The notes beneath the pieces were generated by a model. It saw only the letters and a list, made by a program, of their open reading frames with translations, did no database searches and was not told where the DNA came from. A program made the translations under genes and the position numbers. A stretch of DNA of 61,025 nucleotides from Metabacillus idriensis (GTDB taxonomy: Bacteria; Bacillota; Bacilli; Bacillales; Bacillaceae): contig NZ_WKKF01000015.1 in the NCBI RefSeq assembly GCF_009674765.1, positions 1-61,025 of the forward strand, given 5' to 3'. Within the stretch, counting starts at the first letter, position 1; each line of letters opens with the position of its first letter. Below, piece by piece: positions 43,530 to 52,631 of the stretch.

Positions 43530-43715
43530 TTTCGCAGCCTCCTTTTATCGGTGTTAGTTCCTCATCCATAAGAAGCTCTCAATATTATATGTATGATTAT
43601 GATTCTAGATATACCCCTCTAGAAATAAAAGGAAACATTTCCTATTATTGCGTTAGAAAGAATGTATTTGATCTTTGCTTTACCTGCAAGAAAATATTCG
43701 TAGAAAAGCGGCTGA
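43530..43715. other. Short intergenic region
   Basis: AT-rich, no coding frame that I support. It holds the 43529 gene's leader and promoter and, at 43711-43751, the PAP2 terminator. Confidence 0.3.
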
Positions 43716-43751
43716 TCAATAGGGGAGATCCTTTGATAAGCCGCTTTTTTT
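43711..43751 (-). terminator. Terminator inside the PAP2 3' end
   Basis: AAGCGGCTTATCAA and TTGATCAGCCGCTT form an inverted repeat with A and T runs. It overlaps the last codons of the PAP2 gene. Confidence 0.8.
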
Positions 43752-44402
43752 TGCTGTATTTTTTCTTGTATTTTTAATGTTTGCCAGTTTCCAAGCAACA
43801 GCTTTTCGTTCAAATAGGATCATCCAAATCCCTGATGCAAGAAACACGGAGGAGATGACATCATAAATGACATGCTGTTTGACAAATAAGGTAGAGAGAA
43901 TGATGAGGATTCCTGTGATTTGTGTGAAAACATTCATCCTTTTCCCAGTATCCTTTATTTGAGTAAAAGAGAGCATAATAATTATCGTCGTCAAAACGTG
44001 AATGCTTGGAAAACAGTTTAATGGCGCATCTGCCTTGTAAATCATGGAAACAAGCTGCAAGAGAAAGCTGTCACCTGTAATCTGTGGCCGCGGAACAGTA
44101 GTTTGAAAGAAAAAATAAGTGACAAAGCAGATGATTTCTCCGATCACGATGGCGATGATCGTTTTCCAATAAACGCCCGGATTTTTCCACCAAAAATAAA
44201 GCAGAAATCCAAACATAAAAACATACCAGAAGATGTAGGGAAGGATGAAGACTGGCACGAATGGAATGAAGGAGTCAAATACCGTTCCAATATTCTCAGC
44301 TCCCTGCTTGCTGGCATTTAATAATTCATAGATCATCCCAAGAACAGGGAAGATCAGCAGTCCTGATAAATCTCTTATTTTAGTTAGTGCTTCCTTTGAC
44401 AT
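43716..44402 (-). CDS. PAP2-family membrane phosphatase
   Basis: A 228-residue protein with about five membrane helices and the PAP2 active-site pattern: VPRP, then NCFPSIHV (the PSIH motif) and VKQHVIYDVISS (His with Asp four residues later). Such enzymes dephosphorylate lipid phosphates, phosphatidic acid or undecaprenyl pyrophosphate at the outer face. The C-terminal tail (KNTAKKSGLSKDLPY) is encoded by the terminator stem. The ATG at 44402 follows AAAGAGGCG. Confidence 0.88.
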   Translation of the reverse strand: MSKEALTKIRDLSGLLIFPVLGMIYELLNASKQGAENIGTVFDSFIPFVPVFILPYIFWYVFMFGFLLYFWWKNPGVYWKTIIAIVIGEIICFVTYFFFQTTVPRPQITGDSFLLQLVSMIYKADAPLNCFPSIHVLTTIIIMLSFTQIKDTGKRMNVFTQITGILIILSTLFVKQHVIYDVISSVFLASGIWMILFERKAVAWKLANIKNTRKNTAKKSGLSKDLPY

Positions 44403-44495
44403 AAATAACGCCTCTTTTGCTGGATTTTAATCTATGCTGATGCTGATAAAATTCTGTTGTATATATACCCCTTATAGGGGAACTTAATCTTTTTT

Positions 44496-44717
44496 AAGGC
44501 TCTTTTCGTAAACATTGTTGCTTTTAGACTAAATGTTTAAAATTCTAAGTGGATTGTGGCGGATAAACTTGACTCCTGCGGGATAATAGAGGGAAATGGG
44601 AGACCCCACAGGCAAAGCCGAGGAGGCTCCCACCCGGACCGCGGAATGCAAGTGACTGGAGCGGAGAGGAACGGACAACATTTAACATCAAAAAACAATA
44701 TAAGAGAAAACAGCCTT
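44496..44717 (+). repeat. MITE-like repeat C, copy 4 (long form)
   Basis: Left end AAGGCTCTTTTCGTAAACATTGTTG, right end AAGAGAAAACAGCCTT. It contains the same 105-base GC-rich insert as copy 3, with small differences (GAGACCCCACAGG here, GAGACCCCGCAGG there). The two long copies therefore diverged after the insert was gained. Confidence 0.88.
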
Positions 44718-44749
44718 TTTTAATGATAAATAATAGGAATCTTGCAATC

Positions 44750-44777
44750 TTACAATTATTGAAAAAATTGGTATAAT
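44750..44777 (+). promoter_or_regulatory. Sigma-A-type promoter
   Basis: TTACAA at 44750-44755 and TATAAT at 44772-44777 are 16 bases apart, upstream of the ankyrin gene. Confidence 0.55.
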
Positions 44778-44884
44778 CAACTTAGGGCTAAGAGCCGCAA
44801 AATCTACTATACCTTCTCGGGAACGAAATTGGAATATTTCAAATCGCGATGTAAAAAAAAAATTCAAACAAACAGGTGATGAAT

Positions 44885-45385
44885 ATGATTGGATTAAAGA
44901 AAACCGAAATATTTGAAGCGCTTGAAAAAAAGAATTTGGCCAGATTCAATGAATTGTTGAATGAAGATGCCAGTTTAGCAGATTCAGAAAATGACAATGG
45001 ACTCACGCTGCTCGGGTTAGCCTGTCACTACGGTGAAGCAGAATTCGTAAAAGTACTCTTGAATAAAGGTGCTGACATCAATGCTTCTTCACATTCTAAG
45101 CTATCATTTATCCCATCAAATACCGCTTTGCATGCAGCCGTTGCCGGAAAACAGTCTCCAAAGCTTATTCAGCTGCTTCTTCGGAACGGTGCAGATGTAA
45201 ACGCAATCGACAGTGATGGGCATGCTCCGATTCAAACTGCAGCATTTGAAGGAAATGCCGAGGTTGCAAATCTATTAATACATAACGGAGCAGACGTTAC
45301 CTTAAATGGAGGACAGGGCAGTGCTGCAGAAATAGCAGAACGCAGACGTCACTCAGATTTTATCAATGTGCTGAAAACACCATAA
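44885..45385 (+). CDS. Ankyrin-repeat protein
   Basis: A 166-residue protein with four ankyrin-type repeats: NGLTLLGLACHYGEAEFVKVLLNKGADIN, NTALHAAVAGKQSPKLIQLLLRNGADVN, GHAPIQTAAFEGNAEVANLLIHNGADV, and a partial repeat. Ankyrin repeats mediate protein binding; no enzymatic domain is present. The start ATG 44885 has AGGTGATG ahead. The next gene is 16 bases downstream, so the two are likely co-transcribed. Confidence 0.88.
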   Translation: MIGLKKTEIFEALEKKNLARFNELLNEDASLADSENDNGLTLLGLACHYGEAEFVKVLLNKGADINASSHSKLSFIPSNTALHAAVAGKQSPKLIQLLLRNGADVNAIDSDGHAPIQTAAFEGNAEVANLLIHNGADVTLNGGQGSAAEIAERRRHSDFINVLKTP

Positions 45386-45401
45386 AACGAGGGTGATAAA
45401 C

Positions 45402-46112
45402 ATGAGAATGGAGCCAGTAGAAGCAGCAAAAAAAATCATCGAAAAACACTACCCAACATGCAGCTCTGCTGTTTTATCCGGCAGTGTAGTCAGAGGCGAA
45501 GGCACAATTACGTCGGATCTTGATCTTGTTATATTTGATGAATCCCTCCCATCATCTTACAGGGAATCATTTATTGACTTTGGATGGCCAGTTGAAGCAT
45601 TCGTCCATAATTTCGAGTCCTATTGCCAGTTTTTCCAAAGCGACAGGAAAAGCGGGACGCCTTCCATGCCAAGGATGGTCTTTGAAGGCCATATTTTAAA
45701 AGGAGAAGATCTGCTGCAGCCAATTAAAAGGGAGGCACAGGAGCTCTTAGAAAAAGGTCCGGATCCCCTTTCAAATAAAGAAATTGAAATGAGGCGCTAT
45801 TTCATAACAGATGCACTTGATGATTTTATTGGCAGCAGTAAACGCTCTGAAGAAATTTTTATTGCCGGATTACTCGCTCGGCTGATCCATGAATTTGTCC
45901 TGCTGACAAATGGAAGATACATAGGTAAATCAAAATGGATCCCGCGGGCGCTCATGCAATTTGATCCTGAATTTGCAGGTGAATTCACTTCCACTTTTGA
46001 CGAGTATTTCCGTACGGGCCGCAAAGATAAAGTTATTACTTTGACGGATTCAATCTTAAAGCCGCACGGCGGCAGATTTTTTGCAGGGTTTTCACTGGGG
46101 AAAAAAGAATAG
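45402..46112 (+). CDS. Nucleotidyltransferase-fold protein
   Basis: A 236-residue protein with the nucleotidyltransferase motif GSVVRGEGTITSDLDLV, giving GSxxR-(6)-SDxDL with both Asp residues. It is like the N-terminal domain of minimal NTases of the MNT or aminoglycoside-adenylyl type, with a helical C-terminal domain (FIAGLLARLIHEFVLLTNGRYIGKSKWIPRAL). Start ATG 45402 has GAGGGTG ahead. Possible antibiotic or tRNA/nucleotide-modifying function; not determinable. Confidence 0.8.
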   Translation: MRMEPVEAAKKIIEKHYPTCSSAVLSGSVVRGEGTITSDLDLVIFDESLPSSYRESFIDFGWPVEAFVHNFESYCQFFQSDRKSGTPSMPRMVFEGHILKGEDLLQPIKREAQELLEKGPDPLSNKEIEMRRYFITDALDDFIGSSKRSEEIFIAGLLARLIHEFVLLTNGRYIGKSKWIPRALMQFDPEFAGEFTSTFDEYFRTGRKDKVITLTDSILKPHGGRFFAGFSLGKKE

Positions 46113-46122
46113 AATAGGAGAG

Positions 46123-46572
46123 ATGAATTTGTCTTTTATCATACGTCACCCGAAAGAATTGGATCTAGAACCTTTGACAGAACTTATGTATGAATACATC
46201 GTCGATTTTTATCAATGTCCAAAACCTCCAGAACAAAAAATTCATCAGCTGATTAAGACACTTCAGCAAAAAGAAAAAGGCATTCAATTTTTGGCTGAGG
46301 AGAACGGCAAGGCTGCAGGATTTGCGACTCTTTATTTCACGTACAGTACAACAAGAGCCGAACCTATAACGATTATGAATGATCTTTATGTACGTGAAGC
46401 ATACAGGGGAACTGGAGCTGCTGAAAAACTTTTCAAAAGCTGCCACACTTACAGCAGGGAGCACCAATACGCCGCCATGACCTGGGAAACAGCGAACGAT
46501 AATGCAAGAGCACAGCGATTTTATGAAAAAATGGGGGGCAAAAAAGGAGATTTTCTGACCTACTCCATTTAA
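46123..46572 (+). CDS. GNAT-family acetyltransferase
   Basis: A 149-residue GNAT: YVREAYRGTGAAEKLFKSC is the acetyl-CoA-binding loop, with NDLYV before it and WETANDNARAQRFYEKMGG at the end. Start ATG 46123 or TTG 46129 (better spaced from AGGAG) cannot be decided. It directly follows the nucleotidyltransferase gene and is probably in the same operon. Confidence 0.86.
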   Translation: MNLSFIIRHPKELDLEPLTELMYEYIVDFYQCPKPPEQKIHQLIKTLQQKEKGIQFLAEENGKAAGFATLYFTYSTTRAEPITIMNDLYVREAYRGTGAAEKLFKSCHTYSREHQYAAMTWETANDNARAQRFYEKMGGKKGDFLTYSI

Positions 46573-46609
46573 AATTAAACTTTTGGAAAAGAGCACGAAG
46601 GAGAACTTC

Positions 46610-46705
46610 ATGCGGGAGGAAGATCTATACGCAAAGCAACAATCATTCCAAACACAGCAAAGAGCAAAGAATAAACGCTTGGAAGGCTTCCAAGCGTTTA
46701 TTTAA
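46610..46705 (+). CDS. Possible 31-residue ORF, low support
   Basis: AAGGAG precedes ATG 46610 with good spacing. The product MREEDLYAKQQSFQTQQRAK is followed by residues encoded inside the terminator stem at 46671-46703. No family recognised. Confidence 0.25.
   Translation: MREEDLYAKQQSFQTQQRAKNKRLEGFQAFI
46671..46703. terminator. Bidirectional terminator
   Basis: ATAAACGCTTGGAAG and CTTCCAAGCGTTTAT form a long perfect stem between convergent genes. Confidence 0.88.
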
Positions 46706-46883
46706 AGAAATTTCTTAAAAAAGAATGATACACAACTCCAAGAAAACTTGCCGTCATAATGACAAAAAATGCTGTGACAATCCGTTCATCCAAAGCTCCG
46801 TCAGAAAACAGCACAGGGCCGATTCCAAAGAAAGCAAGCAGCATGAATAAAAGCAGGAAGACCCCATTTACAATCCACTTCAA
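46698..46883 (-). CDS. Small two-helix membrane protein
   Basis: A 61-residue protein with two hydrophobic helices (VNGVFLLLFMLLAFFGIGPVLF and IVTAFFVIMTASFLGVVYHSF). No family recognised. AAAAGGTGA precedes the ATG. It ends in the bidirectional terminator. Confidence 0.72.
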   Translation of the reverse strand: MKWIVNGVFLLLFMLLAFFGIGPVLFSDGALDERIVTAFFVIMTASFLGVVYHSFLRNFFK

Positions 46884-47090
46884 TGAATATCACCTTTTAC
46901 CTTTTTCATACATCCTATGTTTCAAGACAAACTGGCGGTACAGATGTCCTTAATAAAAATGATAACGCTTTCAAAATGGGTGGATCATCTAATTTCATGC
47001 TTCCTTCATCAATAGATATAACCTGTTTATCCTTCACATAGAATGAAAGAAGCACGATATTCTGATTGCAAGTGAGGTGTGGGTTTCCGG

Positions 47091-48434
47091 ATGGAGAGGG
47101 AGTACTTAATCAAACCGATGCTTGATGAAAGCTATAAAAAAGTCAGTCATGGACAAGGTGTTTATTTATATGATACGGCTGGCAAGAAATACTTGGATGG
47201 ATCATCTGGTGCTGTAACCTGTTCGATCGGACATGGGGTTGGTGAAATAGTAGAGGCCATGATGGAGCAGGCGCGGGAGGTATCCTTTGTCTACCGGTCT
47301 CAATTTTCAAGCTATGCTGCAGAGGGTCTGGCAAAGAAGCTTGCAGAGATGACGCCGGGTGACCTTAACTGGACTTTTCTGGTCAACAGCGGATCTGAAG
47401 CCATTGAAACGGCCATGAAGACCGCGATTCAGTATTTTCAGGAAAAAAACATGCCGAAAAAAACAAAAATCATTTCCAGGTGGATGAGCTATCACGGGAT
47501 TACAATCGGGGCGCTGTCTCTATCGGGCTATCCAGAGCGCCGTTTCCGGTTTCAGCAGCTGCTGGAAGCAAATCCGGTTGTTTCTCCGGCGTACTGTTAT
47601 CGCTGTCCATACGGATTAAAACCCTCTTCTTGCAAAGCGAAATGTACAGGGGAACTTGAAACCGCGATAAGAAGGGTCGGTGCTGATCACGTTGCAGCAT
47701 TTGTGGCAGAGCCGGTTGTCGGTGCGGCGGGAGCAGCGATTACCCCTCCGGAAGGATATTACGAAAAAATCCGTGATATTTGTGATCGAAACGACATTCT
47801 GTTCATCGCGGATGAAGTAATGACAGGCATAGGAAGAACAGGAAAAACACTGGCGATGGAGCATTGGGGAGCCCTTCCTGACATCGTTGCACTCGGAAAA
47901 GGCTTAAGTGCGGGATATGCACCGGTAGCGGCAACCTTGATCAGCGACAGGGTGATGCGGCCCATTCAGCAGGGATCAAAATTAATCATGAGCGGGCATA
48001 CATACAGCGCAAATCCTCAATCTGCAGCTGTAAGTCTTGCAGTCTTGCATTATATTGAAAAAAATCAGTTGAACGATGCTGCTTCTGAAAAAGGAAAGAC
48101 GCTGATCAAACAGCTCCAGAAATTGCAGAAAAAAACAGAAATCATCGGAGATGTCAGGGGAAAAGGGTTATTAATAGGCATCGAGTTTGTTATGAACCAA
48201 ACGTCAAAACAACCTTTTCCTAAATCTTATAATCTTACGAGCCGTGTCATTAAAAAAGCACAGCAGAACGGACTCCTTGTTTATCCATCTGCCGCAGGAA
48301 TTGAAGGCGGAGACGGCGATGCGATTCTAATTGCCCCGCCGCTGACCATAAATGACGAGGAGCTAAGCGAACTAGTCCAGCTATTTTCAAAAACGATTGC
48401 AGAAATAGAAGCAGAAGTGCTGCCGATGTCATAA
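47091..48434 (+). CDS. yodT: Class III aminotransferase of the beta-lysine pathway (YodT-like)
   Basis: A 447-residue PLP aminotransferase. DEVMTGIGRTG and ALGKGLSAGYAPVAA (Lys about 271, Schiff base) are the family III signatures; SYHGITIGALSLSGYPERR is another. The gene opens the yodT-S-R-Q row that in B. subtilis sits beside ablB (yodP) and kamA. Its likely role is transamination of the acetylated beta-lysine (inference from context). ATG 47091 is chosen; GTG 47079 is an alternative. About 14 bases separate it from the CoA-transferase gene. Confidence 0.9.
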   Translation: MEREYLIKPMLDESYKKVSHGQGVYLYDTAGKKYLDGSSGAVTCSIGHGVGEIVEAMMEQAREVSFVYRSQFSSYAAEGLAKKLAEMTPGDLNWTFLVNSGSEAIETAMKTAIQYFQEKNMPKKTKIISRWMSYHGITIGALSLSGYPERRFRFQQLLEANPVVSPAYCYRCPYGLKPSSCKAKCTGELETAIRRVGADHVAAFVAEPVVGAAGAAITPPEGYYEKIRDICDRNDILFIADEVMTGIGRTGKTLAMEHWGALPDIVALGKGLSAGYAPVAATLISDRVMRPIQQGSKLIMSGHTYSANPQSAAVSLAVLHYIEKNQLNDAASEKGKTLIKQLQKLQKKTEIIGDVRGKGLLIGIEFVMNQTSKQPFPKSYNLTSRVIKKAQQNGLLVYPSAAGIEGGDGDAILIAPPLTINDEELSELVQLFSKTIAEIEAEVLPMS

Positions 48435-48448
48435 AAAGGAGAATCTGT

Positions 48449-49150
48449 ATGATTGCAAATTCATTTCAGAAAATCAGGCAAATTGATGAGGTTATAGGCA
48501 AAATCAATGACGGCTGCACATTAATGGCAGGAGGCTTTGGCGGTGTTGGAACGCCTCCGTCTTTAATTGACGCGATTTTGGAAAAAGAAGTACGAGAGCT
48601 CGAAATTATCTGCAACGACACCGGTTTTCCGCATATCGGAATTGGAAAATTGATTTCTGCCGGGCGTGTCCGCAAAGTAATTGCTTCGCATATTGGCTCA
48701 AATCCGATTGCCGGCACCTTGATGTCAGAAGGCAAAATGGAGGTGGAATTTTCACCGCAGGGAACTCTTGGCGAGAGAATCCGTGCAGGCGGGATGGGCC
48801 TTGGCGGCATTCTATCGGATGTCGGAATAGGAAGCGAGATTGCAGAAAAAGGAAAAGAGCTTGTGCATGTGGATGGGCGGACTTATTTTATTGAAACAGC
48901 CCTGACGGCAGATGTGGCTATCATATGCGGCAGGGCCGCAGATGAATTTGGAAACATCATCTATAAAAAAAGTGCACGGAATATGAATCCGCTGATGGCT
49001 ATGGCAGGAGAATACACCATTGCAGAAGTAGAGGAAATCGTAAGCTTGGGGGAGCTTGACCCGGAAGCTATTATCACCCCGGGTGTCTTTGTTCAGGCCG
49101 TCGTACAAAGTGAAGGGGTGAACTGGAAGTGGGTATGGGAGCCGAAATAA
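48449..49150 (+). CDS. yodS: CoA-transferase subunit A (YodS-like)
   Basis: A 233-residue family I CoA-transferase A subunit: LMAGGFGGVGTPPSLIDAIL and the LGIAILSDVG-like stretch GLGGILSDVGIGSEIAEKGKE. The reaction transfers CoA between carboxylic acids. It overlaps the B-subunit gene by 22 bases, so both subunits are translated together. AAAAGGAGAATC precedes ATG 48449. Confidence 0.9.
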   Translation: MIANSFQKIRQIDEVIGKINDGCTLMAGGFGGVGTPPSLIDAILEKEVRELEIICNDTGFPHIGIGKLISAGRVRKVIASHIGSNPIAGTLMSEGKMEVEFSPQGTLGERIRAGGMGLGGILSDVGIGSEIAEKGKELVHVDGRTYFIETALTADVAIICGRAADEFGNIIYKKSARNMNPLMAMAGEYTIAEVEEIVSLGELDPEAIITPGVFVQAVVQSEGVNWKWVWEPK

Positions 49151-49779
49151 GAGGGAAAATTGCAGAACGTGCAGCACAGGAAATTGAAAACGGCATGATT
49201 GTGAATCTTGGCATAGGGATTCCTTCTCTCGTGCCGAATTATTTAAAAAATAAACCGCAAGTGATGATACAGGCAGAAAACGGCATTCTCGGCATTGGGC
49301 CAACACCCGTGCAAGGCGAAGAAGAGGAGACACTGTGCAATGCTGCGGGCTACCCTGTCACCCTGGAAAAAGGTGCTTCTTATTTCGACACAACAACTGC
49401 GTTTGGCATGATTCGAAGGGGATGCATCGATTTGACGATACTCGGTTCTCTCCAGGTAAGCGAAAAAGGAGATCTTGCCAATTGGATCGTACCAGGTAAG
49501 CGGGTCCCTGGAATGGGCGGAGCCATGGAACTTGCCGGGAAAGCAAAAAAAGTCATTGTCGTCATGAATCATGTGAATAAAAACGGCGATCCGAAAATTC
49601 TCACAGACTGCACCCTGCCGCTCACATCCAAACAATGTGTCGATTTGATTATTACGGATATGGCAGTGATAGAAGTGAGAGAGTCAGGACTTATTTTAAA
49701 AGAAATCATGTCTCCTTTTACCGTTCAGGATGTCATAAAAAGCACAGGAGCAAACCTTGAAATCGTCATGAATCTTTGA
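49129..49779 (+). CDS. yodR: CoA-transferase subunit B (YodR-like)
   Basis: A 216-residue family I CoA-transferase B subunit with the catalytic QAENGILGIGP (catalytic Glu) and GGAMELAGKAKKVIVVMNH. GTG 49129 with AAGGGGTG ahead gives the start, inside the end of yodS. With the A subunit it probably acts on a beta-keto acid of the lysine route; the exact substrate is not proven. Confidence 0.9.
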   Translation: MGMGAEIRGKIAERAAQEIENGMIVNLGIGIPSLVPNYLKNKPQVMIQAENGILGIGPTPVQGEEEETLCNAAGYPVTLEKGASYFDTTTAFGMIRRGCIDLTILGSLQVSEKGDLANWIVPGKRVPGMGGAMELAGKAKKVIVVMNHVNKNGDPKILTDCTLPLTSKQCVDLIITDMAVIEVRESGLILKEIMSPFTVQDVIKSTGANLEIVMNL

Positions 49780-49791
49780 AGGGGTGATACG

Positions 49792-51093
49792 ATGAAAAAC
49801 TTGCAGGAGCAAGTTTGCATATGGATAGACGAAAATCGAAACCGGTCGATTAAATTACTGAAAAAGATGGTCGAACAGAGAAGTGTACAGGGTCAGGAGG
49901 CTTCAGCCCAAGCGGTCGTCCTCGAAAAGTGCCGTCAGCTGAGGCTTGATATAGATCTGTGGGAGCCTGGCGGGAAAGTTCTCAAACAGCACCCGCATTT
50001 TGTCTCAACGAGAACGTCCTTTAAAGACAGCCCTAATATTGTCGGTGTTCTAAAAGGGACAGGTGGCGGAAAATCTGTCATTTTTAATGGTCACATCGAT
50101 GTTGTTCCGGAAGGAGATTTAAAGCAATGGGATGTTGACCCTTTTCAGGCTGAGGTAACAGAAAACCGTCTTTACGGCCGGGGATCGACGGATATGAAAG
50201 GCGGGAATGTCTGTCTGCTGATGGCAATGGAGGCCATTAAGGCAGCTGGCATTTCCTTAAAAGGAGACGTTATTTTTCAAAGTGTCATTGAAGAAGAAAG
50301 CGGCGGAGCGGGAACTCTCGCTGCCATATTGCGCGGATACAAAGCAGATGCAGCCATCATTCCGGAGCCTACTAAAATGAAAATTTTTCAAAAACAGCAG
50401 GGATCCATGTGGTTTAAGCTGAAAATAAAGGGGCGTTCTGCACACGGCGGAACGAGATATGAAGGAATCAGCGCCATTGAAAAAAGTACGCTCGTTGTAA
50501 AGCATATCCTTGAGCTTGAAAAAAAGCGCAACGAAAAAATAACCGATCCTCTCTATAAAAGCATTCCAATTCCAGTCCCTATTAATATTGGAAAAATAGA
50601 AGGAGGCACATGGCCATCATCTGTGGCAGATCTTGTTACCCTTGAAGGAAGGTGCGGGATTGCCCCGAATGAAACAATAGAAGAGGTGCAGACAGAATTT
50701 CAGGATTGGATTTCTGATCTTTCTGCCAAGGATGAATGGTTCAAAGAATATCCGGTTGAACTGGAGTGGTTTGGGGCAAGATGGCTTCCAAATGAAATCG
50801 GAAGCGATCATCCATTGACTGCCGCATTGATAGATTCCTATAAAGAGATCATGAAAAAAGAACCGATCATTGAAGCCTCTCCTTGGGGTACAGATGCAGG
50901 CCTCCTATCTCATGCAGGCGATATTCCTTCCATTGTATTTGGTCCAGGGGAAACAGAGGTGGCTCATTTTCCAAATGAATATATCGAAATTGATAAAATC
51001 ATCGACTGCACAAAAATTCTGGCTGTTTTCTTAATGGAATGGTGCGGAGTGTCAGGGGAGATGTTTTTACAGACTGACGGAGAGGGTAAATAA
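49792..51093 (+). CDS. yodQ: M20-family deacylase (YodQ-like)
   Basis: A 433-residue M20 metalloenzyme like ArgE/DapE. The metal ligands lie in [32 protein letters not shown] and [13 protein letters not shown]; all are present. It would remove the acetyl group put on by AblB, regenerating a free amine. That role is inferred from the operon. GAAGGGGTGATACG precedes the ATG. It is 12 bases from yodR. Confidence 0.9.
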   Translation: MKNLQEQVCIWIDENRNRSIKLLKKMVEQRSVQGQEASAQAVVLEKCRQLRLDIDLWEPGGKVLKQHPHFVSTRTSFKDSPNIVGVLKGTGGGKSVIFNGHIDVVPEGDLKQWDVDPFQAEVTENRLYGRGSTDMKGGNVCLLMAMEAIKAAGISLKGDVIFQSVIEEESGGAGTLAAILRGYKADAAIIPEPTKMKIFQKQQGSMWFKLKIKGRSAHGGTRYEGISAIEKSTLVVKHILELEKKRNEKITDPLYKSIPIPVPINIGKIEGGTWPSSVADLVTLEGRCGIAPNETIEEVQTEFQDWISDLSAKDEWFKEYPVELEWFGARWLPNEIGSDHPLTAALIDSYKEIMKKEPIIEASPWGTDAGLLSHAGDIPSIVFGPGETEVAHFPNEYIEIDKIIDCTKILAVFLMEWCGVSGEMFLQTDGEGK

Positions 51094-51129
51094 CAGATGG
51101 AAACGACTAAATAATAGAGGTGTTCGCAA

Positions 51130-52560
51130 ATGAAGCAGCATTTATGGATCAATGGACAGCATATGGAAGCAAGCAAGTATCAGGAATTAAAGTCTCCTTA
51201 CACGGATGAACTGCTCGCAGAGGTTGCCATTGCAGGTCAGGATCAAGTAAAAGCGGCAGTTGACGCTGCAAGTGGAGCGATCAGGAAGATGAACGCTCTG
51301 CCTGCCCATAAGCGTGCAGATATATTACTGAAAACAGCCCAGCTCCTTGCTGAACGAAAAGAAGAAGCGGCAGCGATTATTGCAAAAGAGGCCGCTAAAC
51401 CAATTAAAACGGCAAGAGCAGAAGTAGACCGTACCGTTATGACGTATACATTTGCAGCTGAGGAAGCAAGACGGCTGAACGGTGAGACCATTTCACTGGA
51501 TGCTGCCCCAGGCGGAGAAAACCGCACAGCCTACACAGTGAGGGAGCCAATCGGTGTCATTGGAGCGATCACGCCTTTCAATTTTCCAATGAATCTCGTC
51601 GCACACAAGCTTGGACCGGCGTTTGCGGCAGGCAATACAGTTGTGTTGAAACCAGCGACTCAAACACCATTAAGCGCATACTTCATCGGAAAGCTTTTTC
51701 ATGAAGCGGGTCTGCCTGAAGGTGCACTGAACATTGTAACAGGTAAAGGCAGCGAGATCGGAAAACATTTCACATCCGATGAACGAATAAAGGCACTCAC
51801 GTTTACAGGAAGTCCTGATGTAGGGAAAAAGCTTAAACAAGAAGCCGGCATGAGAAAAACACTGCTTGAATTAGGTTCAAATTCTGCCGTCATTGTAGAT
51901 GATGATACGGACGTATCCAAGATTGCTCCAAGATGTGTGACAGGAGCATTTGCTTATGCGGGCCAGGTCTGCATCTCCGTACAGCGTATTTATGTTCATG
52001 AAAGTGTGTTTGAGGAATTTGTCCAAAAAGCAGTGGAGGCAACGAAAAAACTCAAGCTCGGAAACCCGCTTGATGAAGAGACAGATGTATCCTCTTTAAT
52101 TTCAGGTGATGACGTTGATCGTGCGGTTTCCTGGATCGAGGAAGCGGAGAGAGCGGGAGCACAAATCGTGTGCGGCGGCAAAAACGGTGATAATCAGACG
52201 GTTCAGCCGACGATTTTAGTGAAAGTCCCGTCTGACGTAAACCTCTCCTGCCAGGAAGCATTTGCTCCAATTGTCATCATCAACTCCTTCAAAACCTTTG
52301 ACGAAGCAATTGATGAAGTAAATAACTCAAAATATGGACTCCAGGCCGGCGTATTTACAAATAAAGTTGACCTGGCGTTCCAAGCGGCAAAAGCCCTTCA
52401 TGTGGGCGGTGTCATGATCAACGACATTCCAACCTTCCGTGTTGATCATATGCCATATGGCGGAGTGAAGGACAGCGGATTCGGCAGAGAAGGCATTAAA
52501 TATGCGATCGAAGAACTGACTGAACTTAAGCTGATTTCCTTTAATCATGCCAAGTTCTAA
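51130..52560 (+). CDS. NAD(P)-dependent aldehyde dehydrogenase
   Basis: A 476-residue aldehyde dehydrogenase. The catalytic Glu is in LLELGSNSA, the catalytic Cys in GQVCISVQRIYV, and NAD-binding is seen in FTGSPDVGKKL. It is similar to YdcW/lactaldehyde-type enzymes. The gene is not in the B. subtilis yodT-P row as I remember it, so its presence here is an addition; it could oxidise an aldehyde formed during lysine or GABA breakdown. AGAGGTG precedes ATG 51130; a terminator follows. Confidence 0.92.
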   Translation: MKQHLWINGQHMEASKYQELKSPYTDELLAEVAIAGQDQVKAAVDAASGAIRKMNALPAHKRADILLKTAQLLAERKEEAAAIIAKEAAKPIKTARAEVDRTVMTYTFAAEEARRLNGETISLDAAPGGENRTAYTVREPIGVIGAITPFNFPMNLVAHKLGPAFAAGNTVVLKPATQTPLSAYFIGKLFHEAGLPEGALNIVTGKGSEIGKHFTSDERIKALTFTGSPDVGKKLKQEAGMRKTLLELGSNSAVIVDDDTDVSKIAPRCVTGAFAYAGQVCISVQRIYVHESVFEEFVQKAVEATKKLKLGNPLDEETDVSSLISGDDVDRAVSWIEEAERAGAQIVCGGKNGDNQTVQPTILVKVPSDVNLSCQEAFAPIVIINSFKTFDEAIDEVNNSKYGLQAGVFTNKVDLAFQAAKALHVGGVMINDIPTFRVDHMPYGGVKDSGFGREGIKYAIEELTELKLISFNHAKF

Positions 52561-52564
52561 GCTT

Positions 52565-52600
52565 AAAAAATAGAGTGTGCACACCGCACTCTATTTTTTA
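52565..52600 (+). terminator. Terminator ending the yodT-aldehyde dehydrogenase unit
   Basis: AAAAAATAGAGTGTGC pairs with GCACTCTATTTTTT. The palindrome separates the first lysine operon from the ablB-regulator unit. Confidence 0.9.
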
Positions 52601-52631
52601 AGGTGATTTTTATCTAAAGGGGGACCCGTTC

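Noticed and set aside
43286-43777. 163-residue rightward ORF
   Set aside because: It covers repeat D and runs opposite the 39-residue CxxC gene and the PAP2 end; the sequence is low-complexity and lacks a ribosome site.
47031-47045. Sigma-K promoter for the yodT row (CATAGAATG)
   Set aside because: CATA is followed by GAATG, not NNNTA, and the -35 spacing is off. No support beyond the B. subtilis precedent.
47052-47070. Second sigma-54 promoter before the aminotransferase gene (GCAC...TTGCA)
   Set aside because: The two boxes are about ten bases apart instead of five, so the -24/-12 spacing is wrong.
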